A DNA stretch of 64,000 nucleotides from Bradyrhizobium diversitatis (GTDB lineage: Bacteria; Pseudomonadota; Alphaproteobacteria; Rhizobiales; Xanthobacteraceae): contig NZ_JACEGD010000016.1 of the NCBI RefSeq assembly GCF_016031635.1, positions 62,001-126,000 of the forward strand, in the 5' to 3' direction. Of this stretch, positions 43,461-51,476 are shown in pieces. The notes below the pieces were generated by a model. The model saw only the letters and a list, made by a program, of their open reading frames with translations. It made no database searches and was not told the origin of the DNA. The position numbers and the translations under genes are program-made. The stretch's first letter is position 1; every line of letters begins with the position of its first letter.

Positions 43461-44539
43461 ACGCGCCGACGGGACTCGATTTCGCGTCCATCCCGGAGCG
43501 CATCCAGTCCGAGGTGCAGCGCGCGATCCAGCGCAGCATCAAGGGCGTCGAGTATTTCTCGACCTCGGGCCCTTCGCTCGGCTCGACACCGAAGGACGTG
43601 CTGCATTCGCGCGGAACCATGAGCCTCTATCACTACCGGCCGATGTCGGACGAGATCTACCGCGTGCCGGTGCTGATCGTGATGGCGACGACCAACCGCG
43701 GCTATATCCTCGACCTCGTGCCCGGCCAGAGCTTCATCGAGTTCCTGCTGAGGCGCGGCTACGACGTCTACATGCTGGACTGGAGCGCCCCGCGGCCGGA
43801 GGAGAAGAACCTGCGCATGGAGGACTACGTCCTTGATTTCATCCCAGACTGCATCCGCCGCGTGCAAGCCGATTCCGGCGAGCAGGACGTCTCCGTCATC
43901 GGCTATTGCTTCGGCGGCGTGCTGTCGCTGCTCTATGGCTCGATCCACAAGGATGGGCCGATGAATAATTTGATCTGCTTCACCACGCCGATCGACTTCC
44001 GCGAGATGAAGTTGTTTTCGAATTTCTCCGATCGCCGCTATTTCGACGTCGATCGTCTCGTCGACAGCGTGGGAAACGTGCCGCCAGAGATGATCCTGTC
44101 CTCGTTCGAGATGCTGCGCCCGGCCTCGCGCACGGCGAGCCAGATCCAGCTTTGGGAGAACATCTGGAACGACGAGTTCGTCAAGTCCTACCGCATGTTC
44201 GACCGCTGGGCGACCGACACGCTGCCGCTGGCGGGCGAGTATTTCCGAGCCATCACCAAGGACCTGATGTGGGACAACAAGCTGTTCAACGGCACCATGT
44301 CGGTTGGCGGCCGGGCGGCGCGGCTGGACGATATCACGGTGCCGATCCTGCATGCGGTCGCCGAGCACGACCACATCGTGCCGTATGAGGCCGCCAAGCA
44401 TCTGATCGCCAAGGTCGGCTCGGCGGATAAGGAGGAGGTGATCCTGAAGGGTGGTCACGTCTCTCTCGTCGCGGGCGCCAACGCGGTGAAGCGACTATGG
44501 CCGAAACTGGATTCCTGGCTGGGAAAGAGATCGACATGA
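43457..44539 (+). CDS. phaC: Poly(3-hydroxyalkanoate) synthase, class III/IV type
   Basis: 360 residues, the length of class III/IV synthases (classes I/II are ~590). Lipase-box-like GYCFGG with catalytic C151 (VSVIGYCFGGVLSL), Asp305 in AEHDHIVP and His334 in KGGHVSLV form the triad; GYDVYMLDWSAPRPEEKNLRMEDY is a family block. It polymerises 3-hydroxyacyl-CoA to PHA at the granule surface and normally requires a second subunit, here likely the preceding 126-residue protein. It is coupled to the acetyltransferase gene by ATGA overlap. From memory, B. diazoefficiens has several phaC paralogues and one (phaC4) lies near a phasin as here. Confidence 0.92.
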   Translation: MNAPTGLDFASIPERIQSEVQRAIQRSIKGVEYFSTSGPSLGSTPKDVLHSRGTMSLYHYRPMSDEIYRVPVLIVMATTNRGYILDLVPGQSFIEFLLRRGYDVYMLDWSAPRPEEKNLRMEDYVLDFIPDCIRRVQADSGEQDVSVIGYCFGGVLSLLYGSIHKDGPMNNLICFTTPIDFREMKLFSNFSDRRYFDVDRLVDSVGNVPPEMILSSFEMLRPASRTASQIQLWENIWNDEFVKSYRMFDRWATDTLPLAGEYFRAITKDLMWDNKLFNGTMSVGGRAARLDDITVPILHAVAEHDHIVPYEAAKHLIAKVGSADKEEVILKGGHVSLVAGANAVKRLWPKLDSWLGKRST

Positions 44540-45129
44540 GTGAGCAGCGTTCCTACCCGCGTCAGGTCGAGACCGAGGCCGGCGACATCGAGATCCGCTT
44601 GATGTCGCCTGCGGACGAGGCCGCCGTGCTGGCCTTCGGCAAGGGCCTGCTGACCCACGATCTGCTGTTCCTCCCCCGCAACATCAGCGAGCCGAAGGTC
44701 CTGTCTGCATGGGTCAAGGAGATCCAGCGCGGCGCGATCCAGAGCCTGCTCGCGGTGAGAGAGGGCAGGGTGGTCGGGTGCGGCACGCTGGTGCGCGATC
44801 CGCATTCCTGGTCGCCGCATGTCGGCGAGATCCGGATGGTGGTCTCGCCCGATGTCCGCGGCAAGGGAGTGGGCAAGGCGCTCTCGCAGGAGACCTTTGC
44901 ACTCGCGCTCGGCGCCGGCCTGGAGAAGCTCTCGGTCCAGATGACCGTCGATCAGCAGGCGGCGATCGCCCTGTTCGAAAGCCTCGGGTTCAAGGCCGAG
45001 GCGCTGCTGCGCGACCATGTCCGGGATGTCGACGGCAAGACCCACGACATCGTCGTGCTCGGTCACAACATCGCGCAGGTCCAGGCCCAGATGGAGGCTT
45101 ATGGGGTGCCGGGCGCTGTCCAGCACTAG
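44536..45129 (+). CDS. GNAT family N-acetyltransferase
   Basis: 197 residues from ATG 44536, overlapping the phaC stop by four bases. GNAT motif A, EIRMVVSPDVRGKGVGKALSQETF, holds the acetyl-CoA pyrophosphate loop; motif B follows (AIALFESLGFKAEALLRDHV). The N-terminal IEIRLMSPADEAAVLAFG is typical. Its coupling to phaC suggests it could acetylate a protein of PHA metabolism or an amine, but no substrate is evident. It ends the phaE-like/phaC/GNAT operon; a perfect 22-bp palindrome follows at 45185-45206. Confidence 0.85.
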   Translation: MSEQRSYPRQVETEAGDIEIRLMSPADEAAVLAFGKGLLTHDLLFLPRNISEPKVLSAWVKEIQRGAIQSLLAVREGRVVGCGTLVRDPHSWSPHVGEIRMVVSPDVRGKGVGKALSQETFALALGAGLEKLSVQMTVDQQAAIALFESLGFKAEALLRDHVRDVDGKTHDIVVLGHNIAQVQAQMEAYGVPGAVQH

Positions 45130-45184
45130 GAGCGCCCGCTCAGCATTCGGCTCAAATCGGGCCGATCATCGGACCTGTTGGCTA

Positions 45185-45206
45185 AAGAGGCATCATGATG
45201 CCTCTT
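45185..45206. promoter_or_regulatory. Perfect 22-bp palindrome between the phaC operon and the phasin gene
   Basis: AAGAGGCATCA (45185-45195) and TGATGCCTCTT (45196-45206) are exact reverse complements without a spacer. No T-run follows, so it is either a weak terminator for the acetyltransferase transcript or an operator for the phasin promoter 30-50 bases downstream. Confidence 0.5.
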
Positions 45207-45234
45207 GTCGAGGCCTATCACATTTTTGTGATGG

Positions 45235-45265
45235 TGCGTCGCAATATGAATGTTGCGTCGCACAA
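45235..45265. promoter_or_regulatory. Two PhaR-type boxes in the phasin promoter region
   Basis: TGCGTCGCA (45235-45243) is a core match, and TGCGTCGCACAA (45254-45265) matches all 12 positions of the recalled consensus TGCRNYGCASMA. Start-to-start spacing is 19 bases. Phasin genes are the classic PhaR targets: PhaR leaves DNA when PHA accumulates, so the phasin is made with the granules. Confidence 0.65.
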
Positions 45266-45351
45266 TTAACTATGCCATAGAAATGGTTGCCCCGGGCCAA
45301 TGAGGACGGGGTGAGCCCATAGCTCAGATCAATGAGGATGGAGAGGACCCC

Positions 45352-45807
45352 ATGACCACTGAAACCAACACCGCTTTCGAGGGCTTCAAGGACGCTTTCA
45401 AGAACATCCAGAATCTGGAAGTTCCCGAGGCCGCCCGCGAATTCGTCAAGAAGACTGCCAACACTGCCAAGGACCGTGCCGCGGAGGCCTTCGCCGGCTC
45501 CGAGCGGGTAACCGCCGCTGTCGAGAACGCAGTGGCCGAATCCGTCGCCGAGGCCGGCAAGATCAGCCGCAATATCCAGCAGGCGATCTACGAGGACGCC
45601 GAGGCGTTCTTCTCGGGCATCGACAAGCTGGCATCGGCAAAGTCGATCAGCGAAGCCGTCGAGATCCAGTCGAGCCTGCTCCGCTCCCGCGGCGAAGTGT
45701 TCGTCTCGCGTGCCAAGGCGACCGCCGACTATCTCGGCAACCTCGCCGCCAACGGTGCGAAGTCCGCTCAGGACAATTTCGCCAAGGTCTACAACAAGAC
45801 CGCCTGA
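45352..45807 (+). CDS. phaP: Phasin (PHA granule-associated protein, phasin_2 family)
   Basis: 151 residues, all helical, no signal peptide. FKDAFKNIQNLEVPEAAREFVKKTANTAKDRA, an Ala-rich middle, and KSISEAVEIQSSLLRSRGEVFVSRAKATADYLGNLAA are typical of alphaproteobacterial phasins. It coats PHA granules and controls their size and number. GGAGAGGA precedes the ATG. The upstream region carries two PhaR-type boxes and the gene is followed by a strong terminator, so it is monocistronic and probably PHA-responsive. Confidence 0.92.
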   Translation: MTTETNTAFEGFKDAFKNIQNLEVPEAAREFVKKTANTAKDRAAEAFAGSERVTAAVENAVAESVAEAGKISRNIQQAIYEDAEAFFSGIDKLASAKSISEAVEIQSSLLRSRGEVFVSRAKATADYLGNLAANGAKSAQDNFAKVYNKTA

Positions 45808-45835
45808 TTTGACCCATGAGTAGAAACTGAATTTG

Positions 45836-45862
45836 AGGCCCGCTTCGGCGGGCCTTTTGTTT
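45836..45862 (+). terminator. Rho-independent terminator after the phasin gene
   Basis: Stem GGCCCGC (45837-45843) / GCGGGCC (45848-45854) closed by an extra A-T pair, TTCG tetraloop, followed by TTTTGTTTG. It begins 29 bases after the phasin stop codon. A strong, classical terminator. Confidence 0.92.
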
Positions 45863-45884
45863 GAGCTGCCGTAAGCACATCCAC

Positions 45885-45977
45885 CGTCATTCCGGGGCGC
45901 CCGAAGGGCGAACCCGGAATCCAGAGGTTGTGGAGCGAGATTCCGGGTTCGATGCTTCGCATCGCACCGGAATGACG
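45885..45977. repeat. Palindromic intergenic repeat, family B (copy 2)
   Basis: The left arm begins CGTCATTCCGGGGCGCCC and the right arm ends GCACCGGAATGACG, with internal CCCGGAATC/GATTCCGGG. It lies between the phasin terminator and the DUF445 gene, and its right arm contains the ATG at 45972, which is why the later start at 45993 is preferred for that gene. Confidence 0.85.
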
Positions 45978-45992
45978 TACTCTCAAACCGTC

Positions 45993-47279
45993 ATGACTCC
46001 ACCCGACACCTTCTCCTTCGACGCCCCCGGCGATGCCGAACGCGCGGCCGAGTTACGCCGTGTGAAAGCGCTGGCGACGTTGGTGCTGGCCTCGACACTC
46101 GCGCTGTTCGTGGTCGCGAAATGGCTTCTGCCCGTGCATCCCGTGTTCGGCTTCGTTGCAGCCTTCGCGGAAGCGGCGACCATCGGTGGTCTCGCCGATT
46201 GGTATGCGGTGGTCGCGCTGTTCAAGCGGCCGCTCGGCCTGCCGATCCCGCACACGGCGATCATCCAGAGCAATCAGGCTCGCATCGCCGACAAGCTCGG
46301 CGAATTCATCCAGGTGCATTTCCTGGAGGCCGGCCCCGTCGAGGCCAAGCTGAAGGAGATCGATTTCGGCTTCTTCGTTGCGGACTGGCTGCGGGACCGC
46401 AAGCGCAGCGATGATCTGGCGCGGTTCGCGTTGCGCCTGCTGCCGGAGGCCGTTTCCGCCACCGAAAGCTCCGGCCTGATGAGCTTCGTCATCCGCCGCA
46501 TGTCATCGCAGCTCCAGGCGATCGATCTGGCGCCGCTCGCGGCCGGCACGCTGCGCGGCTTCGTGGCGGAGGGGCGGCACCAGATCCTGTTCGGCGATCT
46601 CCTGCGCGTGATGCACGACACGCTGAACCAGAAGGAAACGATGGCGATGATCCGCGAGAAAGTGCGCGCGGAATTGCCGACCCTGCTCAAGCTCTATCGC
46701 GCCGACAAGTTTCTGGTGAACAAGATCGTGGCCTCAGCCACCGCTTTCTTCAATGAGGTGCGCAGCGATCCCAAGCATCCGTTCCGCGGCGAGTTCGATC
46801 GCATGGTGCTGAGCTTCGTCGATCGGCTCGGCACCGATCAAGCCTATATCGATCGCATCGACGGCTTGAAGCGCGATCTGCTCGCGCGTCCCGAGCTTGC
46901 CGAACTCGCCCGCACCGTCTGGGCCAACACGCGCTCCTTCATCGAGCGCAGCGCGAGCGGCGAGACGCAGGTGCTGCAGCATCATCTCGCCGGCATGTTC
47001 GTCGCGGCCGGCGAGGCGCTCGCAGGCGATGCCGAACTGCGCGGCGAGATCAACAAGGGCCTGGTGGCGATGCTGCGCAGCTTCGTGGCCGACCAGAAGA
47101 GCGGCGTCTCCACCTTCATCTCCGATCAGGTCAAGGCGTGGAATATGACGCAGCTGATTACGCTGATCGAAATCAACATCGGGCGCGACCTGCAATACAT
47201 CCGCTTCAATGGCTCGCTGATCGGCGGTCTCGCCGGTCTCGCACTCTACTCCGCAGAATTCCTGCTTCGATTGCTGTGA
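45993..47279 (+). CDS. DUF445 family membrane protein
   Basis: About 428 residues. An N-terminal membrane helix (ALATLVLASTLALFVVAKWLL), a second hydrophobic segment (FGFVAAFAEAATIGGLADWYAVVALF, the DUF445 hallmark with GxADWxAV), long helical bundles, and a C-terminal anchor (GSLIGGLAGLALYSAEFLLRLL). The in-frame ATG at 45972 is formed by the end of repeat B2, so 45993 (MTPPDTFSFD) is used. DUF445 proteins are inner-membrane proteins with no known activity. It stands alone between the phasin and a hydrolase. Confidence 0.85.
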   Translation: MTPPDTFSFDAPGDAERAAELRRVKALATLVLASTLALFVVAKWLLPVHPVFGFVAAFAEAATIGGLADWYAVVALFKRPLGLPIPHTAIIQSNQARIADKLGEFIQVHFLEAGPVEAKLKEIDFGFFVADWLRDRKRSDDLARFALRLLPEAVSATESSGLMSFVIRRMSSQLQAIDLAPLAAGTLRGFVAEGRHQILFGDLLRVMHDTLNQKETMAMIREKVRAELPTLLKLYRADKFLVNKIVASATAFFNEVRSDPKHPFRGEFDRMVLSFVDRLGTDQAYIDRIDGLKRDLLARPELAELARTVWANTRSFIERSASGETQVLQHHLAGMFVAAGEALAGDAELRGEINKGLVAMLRSFVADQKSGVSTFISDQVKAWNMTQLITLIEINIGRDLQYIRFNGSLIGGLAGLALYSAEFLLRLL

Positions 47280-47378
47280 CTTTCGCGTCACGGCCGTCGG
47301 CATTACCGCGCGGGCCTATTGCCGCCGCGCATCTCTCCCGCTTGAATGTCTGGAACCGGCCACCTAGCTGATTCATGT

Positions 47379-47390
47379 TGCGCTGCGGAA
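47379..47390. promoter_or_regulatory. Near-match to the PhaR-type box upstream of the second hydrolase
   Basis: TGCGCTGCGGAA agrees with TGCRNYGCASMA at 11 of 12 positions (G for A at position 9). It lies about 90 bases before the hydrolase start. Weaker than the other copies, since the mismatch breaks the palindrome. Confidence 0.25.
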
Positions 47391-47480
47391 CGTTCGAGAA
47401 GCCGGTGCATTGGAATTCATGCCGATTGCCGGCATCGCAGCCGGCGTCCTTTCCAGAAGTCTTCCCAGAGGGAAACATCG

Positions 47481-48251
47481 ATGACCGCAACTGCCCAGAC
47501 GCTGCGTCCGCCGTCCCGTACCCTGATGTTTCTGGAAGGGCGCGCGATCCACGAGTTCGGCGCATTCCTCGGCGCGCTGCCGCTGTTGAGCCTTGCGCCG
47601 CGCGGAGATGGGCATCCGGTGCTGGTGCTGCCGGGCCTTGTGGCTTCCGATGCGTCGACGCGTGCGCTGCGCGCGTTTTTGACGAGCAAGGGCTATGCGG
47701 TGAGCGGTTGGCGTCAGGGTCGCAATTACGGCCTGCGCGAGGGCGTGCAGGATGCCATGGTCGATCTGGTCCAGGAGCTCAACGACAAGCACGGCCGCAG
47801 GATCAGCCTGGTCGGCTGGAGCCTCGGCGGTCTCTATGCCCGCCAACTCGCCAAGATGATGCCGGAGCGCGTGCGCCAGGTGATCACGCTCGGCAGTCCC
47901 TTCGCCGGCGATCCGCGCTCGACCAACGCCTGGCGCGTCTACGAATGGGCGAGCGGGCGGAAGTCCGACGAGGTCGATCCGCGTTTCGGGGGCGAGCTTG
48001 CCGCTCCGCCGCCGGTGCCGACCACCGCCATCTTCAGCCGCACCGACGGTGTCTGCGCCTGGCAGGGCTGCATGGAGAAGGCGGGCGCGCAGACCGAGAG
48101 CATCGAGGTCGAGAGCAGCCATTGCGGCATGGGCCATCATCCGGCCGTCGTCTATGCCGTGGCCGATCGCCTCGCGCAGAAGGAAGGCCAGTGGCGTCCG
48201 TTCGACCGCAGCGGCTGGCGCAGCCTCGCCTACCCCGATTCGCATCGATAG
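47481..48251 (+). CDS. Alpha/beta hydrolase (lipase/acyltransferase-like), paralogue of the 34.5 kb gene
   Basis: 256 residues, ATG at 47481 with AGAGGGA upstream. Shares ordered blocks with the hydrolase at 34526-35326: LAPRGDGHPVLVLPGLVASD, GRNYG, ISLVGWSLGGLYARQLAK (Ser nucleophile), VRQVITLGSPFAGDPRSTNA, and SSHCGMGHHPAVVYAVADRLAQ (likely His). No signal peptide. The substrate is unknown; PHA oligomers, acylglycerols or acyl-CoA thioesters are candidates given the neighbourhood, but this is inference. Confidence 0.82.
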   Translation: MTATAQTLRPPSRTLMFLEGRAIHEFGAFLGALPLLSLAPRGDGHPVLVLPGLVASDASTRALRAFLTSKGYAVSGWRQGRNYGLREGVQDAMVDLVQELNDKHGRRISLVGWSLGGLYARQLAKMMPERVRQVITLGSPFAGDPRSTNAWRVYEWASGRKSDEVDPRFGGELAAPPPVPTTAIFSRTDGVCAWQGCMEKAGAQTESIEVESSHCGMGHHPAVVYAVADRLAQKEGQWRPFDRSGWRSLAYPDSHR

Positions 48252-48261
48252 CGCTCCTCTT

Positions 48262-48412
48262 CACCTCGCCCCGCTTGCGGGGAGAGGCCGGAATTTGCGA
48301 ATAGCAAATTCCGGGTGAGGGGGACTCTCCGCGAGTCCGTCTGTTACCGTGTTTGCCGAGGCGGCCCCTCACCCCAACCCTCTCCCCGTAAGAACGGGGA
48401 GAGGGAGAGAAA
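48262..48412. repeat. Composite intergenic repeat, family D, with three hairpins
   Basis: Three self-complementary parts lie between the hydrolase and paaX: CCTCGCCCCGC...GCGGGGAGAGG near 48262-48289, CGGAATTTGCG...GCAAATTCCG near 48289-48314, and CCTCTCCCCGT...ACGGGGAGAGGG near 48378-48412. The CTCACCC/GGGTGAG and CTCTCCCC words are shared with abundant Rhizobiales repeats. It may terminate the upstream transcript. Confidence 0.6.
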
Positions 48413-48466
48413 GTGCGTCGTCCCCGTCCATTGTCGCGCCCGCATCAAACGCGCTATGGCTCGTGC

Positions 48467-49333
48467 ATGGCGCATCCGCTCTCCCGCATCATCGACCAGC
48501 TCAAGCGCGAGCCGTCGCGCACCGGCTCCATCGTCATCACCGTGTTCGGCGATGCCATCGTGCCGCGCGGCGGCTCGGTGTGGCTGGGGACGCTGCTGGA
48601 ATTCTTCGAAGGCTTGGATATCGACAGCGGCGTTGTTCGTACCGCGATGTCGCGGCTTGCTGCCGACGGCTGGCTGACGCGCGAGAAGGTCGGTCGGAAC
48701 AGTTTCTATCGCCTGGCCGACAAGGGCAGGCAGACGTTTGAATCTGCCACGCGCCACATCTACGATCCGCCGCCGTCCGACTGGACCGGGCGTTTCGAGC
48801 TGCTGCTGATCGGCAATGGCGAGGACCGCGACGCCTCGCGCGAGGCGCTGCGCAATGCCGGCTTCGGCAGTCCGCTGCCGGGTGTGTGGGTCGCGCCGTC
48901 GGGCGTGCCGGTGCCGGACGAGGCTGCGGGCGCCATCCGCCTCGAAGTCTCGGCGGAGGATGACAGCGGGCGGCGTCTGCTCAGCGCGAGCTGGCCGCTC
49001 GATCGCACCGCGGATGCCTATCTGAAATTCATGAAGACGTTCGAGCCGCTGCGCGCCGCGATCGCGCGCGGTACTGAATTGTCCGAGGCCGATGCCTTCA
49101 CCGCGCGGATCCTGTTGATCCACTACTATCGCCGTGTCGTGCTGCGCGACCCGCTGCTGCCCGAAGGCCTGTTGCCCGCGGATTGGCCGGGAAGGGCGGC
49201 CCGCGCGCTCTGCGCCGAGATCTATCGTGCGCTCCTCGTTGCATCGGAACAATGGCTCGACGGCCATGGAAGCAACGAGAAGGGGCCGTTGCCGGCGGCC
49301 CGGAAGCTCCTGGAACGGAGGTTCGATGCTTGA
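48467..49333 (+). CDS. paaX: PaaX family transcriptional repressor of phenylacetate degradation
   Basis: About 288 residues from ATG 48467 (MAHPLSRIIDQL). The N-terminal winged helix (SIVITVFGDAIVPRGG, VRTAMSRLAADGWLTREKVGRNSFYRL), middle domain and C-terminal PaaX_C (ILLIHYYRRVVLRDPLLPEGLLP ADWPG) are all typical. PaaX represses paa promoters and is relieved by phenylacetyl-CoA. It is immediately upstream of paaA on the same strand, with an AT-rich promoter region between (49334-49409) holding a TTACA/TGTAA inverted repeat as a likely operator. Confidence 0.92.
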   Translation: MAHPLSRIIDQLKREPSRTGSIVITVFGDAIVPRGGSVWLGTLLEFFEGLDIDSGVVRTAMSRLAADGWLTREKVGRNSFYRLADKGRQTFESATRHIYDPPPSDWTGRFELLLIGNGEDRDASREALRNAGFGSPLPGVWVAPSGVPVPDEAAGAIRLEVSAEDDSGRRLLSASWPLDRTADAYLKFMKTFEPLRAAIARGTELSEADAFTARILLIHYYRRVVLRDPLLPEGLLPADWPGRAARALCAEIYRALLVASEQWLDGHGSNEKGPLPAARKLLERRFDA

Positions 49334-49341
49334 TCTTTATG

Positions 49342-49384
49342 TTACAGAAATATCTTGCATGATGTAATTTTTGTTATATATTAT
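49342..49384 (+). promoter_or_regulatory. paaA promoter with candidate PaaX operator
   Basis: The gap between paaX and paaA is markedly AT-rich. TTGCAT (49355-49360) and TATATT (49377-49382) with a 16-base spacer form a sigma-70-like promoter. TTACA (49342-49346) and TGTAA (49363-49367) are inverted half-sites overlapping it, a plausible PaaX operator. The assignment is by position and symmetry only. Confidence 0.5.
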
Positions 49385-49409
49385 CTCCCTATAAATCGGG
49401 AGGATGCGC

Positions 49410-50402
49410 ATGTATACCCAGGCGCTGAACACGGCCGAGACCGAGGATCGCGGTCTCGAGGACGCGGCGAAGGCTGCGGAGTTCCAGGCCCGCATCGATG
49501 CAGAGGAACGCATCGAGCCGAACGACTGGATGCCGGCGGCCTACCGCAAGACGCTCACACGCCAGATCTCCCAGCACGCGCATTCCGAGATCGTCGGCAT
49601 GCTGCCCGAAGGCAACTGGATCACCCGTGCGCCGACGTTGCGCCGCAAGGCCGCGCTGCTCGCCAAGGTGCAGGACGAGTGCGGCCACGGGCTCTATCTC
49701 TACGCGGCAGCCGAGACGCTCGGCGCCTCGCGCGAGGAGCTGGTCGACGCGATGCTCGCGGGCAAGGCAAAGTACTCCTCGATCTTCAATTATCCGACGC
49801 TGACCTGGGCCGACATCGGTACGATCGGCTGGCTAGTCGACGGCGCCGCGATCATGAACCAGATCCCGCTGTGCCGCTGCTCCTATGGCCCCTATGCGCG
49901 CGCGATGATCCGCGTCTGCAAGGAGGAATCCTTCCATCAGCGCCAGGGCTACGAGATCATGCTGACGCTGTGCCGCGGCTCCGACGAGCAGAAAGCGATG
50001 GCGCAGGATGCGCTGAACCGGTGGTGGTGGCCGGTGCTGATGATGTTCGGCCCGCCGGATGTCGCGAGCCAGCACAGCGACACCTCGACGAGGTGGAAGA
50101 TCAAGCGCTTCTCCAATGACGAGCTGCGCCAGAAATTCGTCGATGCCACCGTGCCGCAGGCGCAATATCTCGGCCTCACCATTCCCGATCCCGGCATGAC
50201 GCAGGATGCGGACGGGCACTGGCGCTACAGCGAGATCGACTGGACCGAATTCAAGCAGGTGCTCGCCGGCAATGGCCCCTGCAACCGCGACCGCATGGCC
50301 GCGCGCCGCAAGGCACACGAGGAGGGCGCCTGGGTGCGCGAGGCGGCAGCCGCCTATGCCGCCAAGCGCGCTCGGCGTCAGACCGCGCAGGCTGCAGAAT
50401 AG
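49410..50402 (+). CDS. paaA: Phenylacetyl-CoA 1,2-epoxidase catalytic subunit PaaA
   Basis: About 330 residues. The first in-frame ATG (49404) touches the GGGAGG site, so the second ATG (49410, MYTQALNTAE) with six-base spacing is chosen. The four-helix di-iron monooxygenase has two ExxH motifs, KVQDECGHGLYL and CKEESFHQRQG, plus HSEIVGMLPEGNW. With PaaB, PaaC and reductase PaaE it epoxidises the aromatic ring of phenylacetyl-CoA. Length and order match the family. First gene of paaABCDE. Confidence 0.95.
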   Translation: MYTQALNTAETEDRGLEDAAKAAEFQARIDAEERIEPNDWMPAAYRKTLTRQISQHAHSEIVGMLPEGNWITRAPTLRRKAALLAKVQDECGHGLYLYAAAETLGASREELVDAMLAGKAKYSSIFNYPTLTWADIGTIGWLVDGAAIMNQIPLCRCSYGPYARAMIRVCKEESFHQRQGYEIMLTLCRGSDEQKAMAQDALNRWWWPVLMMFGPPDVASQHSDTSTRWKIKRFSNDELRQKFVDATVPQAQYLGLTIPDPGMTQDADGHWRYSEIDWTEFKQVLAGNGPCNRDRMAARRKAHEEGAWVREAAAAYAAKRARRQTAQAAE

Positions 50403-50412
50403 GGAGATCAAG

Positions 50413-50700
50413 ATGGCCACGCCGAACACCCCGCTGTGGGAGGTCTTCATTCGCAGCCGCAACGGGCTCGCGCACAAGCATGTGGGATCGCTGCATGCCA
50501 GCGACGCGACCATGGCCCTGCAAGCCGCCCGCGACATCTATACCCGTCGCGGCGAGGGCCTGTCGATCTGGGTCGTGCCGTCGAGCGCGATCACCGCGAG
50601 CGATCCCGCCGAGAAGGGCATGATGTTCGAGCCGGCGGAGTCGAAGATCTACCGGCATCCGACGTTCTACGAGGTGCCGGAAGAAGTGGGGCACATGTGA
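50413..50700 (+). CDS. paaB: Phenylacetyl-CoA epoxidase subunit PaaB
   Basis: 95 residues, start ATG at 50413 after GGGAGATCA. LWEVFIRSRNGLAHKHVGSLHASDATMALQAARDIYTRRGEG is the PaaB hallmark, and the C-terminus FEPAESKIYRHPTFYEVPEEV is also conserved. PaaB is a small structural subunit that bridges PaaAC units. It sits 10 bases after paaA and its stop overlaps the paaC start by one base. Confidence 0.95.
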   Translation: MATPNTPLWEVFIRSRNGLAHKHVGSLHASDATMALQAARDIYTRRGEGLSIWVVPSSAITASDPAEKGMMFEPAESKIYRHPTFYEVPEEVGHM

Positions 50701-51476
50701 TGGCCGTCGCCAACATCCAGGTCTCCGAAACGCCGCTGGTGCTCTACGCACTGCGCCGCGCCGACGATGCGCTGATCCTCGGTCACAGGCTGTCGGAATG
50801 GTGCGGGCACGCGCCAATGCTGGAAGAGGACATGGCGCTCTCCAACATCGCGCTCGACCTGATCGGCCAGGCACGGGAGCTCTACGCCTTTGCTGCGAAG
50901 GCCGAACGTAGGGATAACGACGAGGACAAGCTCGCTTACTTGCGCGACGTGCGGCAGTACCGCAATCTGCTCTTGGTTGAGCAGCCGAATGGCGACTTTG
51001 CCCAGACGCTGGTGAGGCAGTTCTTCTATTCCGCCTTCGCCGACCTTTGCTGGCGTGCCATGATGAGCTCGCGCTATACGACGCTTGCCGCCATTGCCGC
51101 TAAGTCCGAGAAGGAGAGCGCATATCACCTGCGCCACGCCTCGGAATGGATCATCAGGCTCGGGGACGGCACAGACGAAAGTCACCGGCGGGCGCAAGCC
51201 GCGATCGATCATCTCTGGGCTTTCACCGGCGAGATGTTCTCGGTCGACGACGGCGAGCGCGCCCTGATCCAGGCCGGCATCGCCGTCGATCCCGAGACCT
51301 TGCGCGGTCGCTGGCTGCAGACGATCTCCGATGTCGTCAGCGAAGCCACGCTCGTCTTGCCGCAGAACAACTGGATGCAGCAGGGCGGCCGTACGGGTCG
51401 GCACAGCGAACATCTCGGCCATCTCCTCTCCGAGCTGCAATCGATGCAGCGCACCTTTCCGGGGTTGACATGGTGA
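50700..51476 (+). CDS. paaC: Phenylacetyl-CoA epoxidase structural subunit PaaC
   Basis: 258 residues. A ferritin-like fold related to PaaA but without its full iron site: LRRADDALILGHRLSEWCGHAPMLEEDMALSNIALDLIGQARELY, VEQPNGDFAQTLVRQFFYSAFAD and YHLRHASEWIIRLGDGTDESHRR. PaaC supports PaaA in the catalytic core. It overlaps paaB by one base and paaD by seven. Confidence 0.95.
   Translation: MAVANIQVSETPLVLYALRRADDALILGHRLSEWCGHAPMLEEDMALSNIALDLIGQARELYAFAAKAERRDNDEDKLAYLRDVRQYRNLLLVEQPNGDFAQTLVRQFFYSAFADLCWRAMMSSRYTTLAAIAAKSEKESAYHLRHASEWIIRLGDGTDESHRRAQAAIDHLWAFTGEMFSVDDGERALIQAGIAVDPETLRGRWLQTISDVVSEATLVLPQNNWMQQGGRTGRHSEHLGHLLSELQSMQRTFPGLTW

Noticed and set aside
45972..45992. Earlier ATG for the DUF445 gene
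   Set aside because: It is formed by the right arm of repeat B2 (CCGGAATGACG) and would put repeat sequence into the protein; the ATG at 45993 is more natural.
49404..49409. First in-frame ATG of paaA
   Set aside because: GGGAGG directly abuts it, leaving no spacing; the ATG six bases later has a normal spacing.
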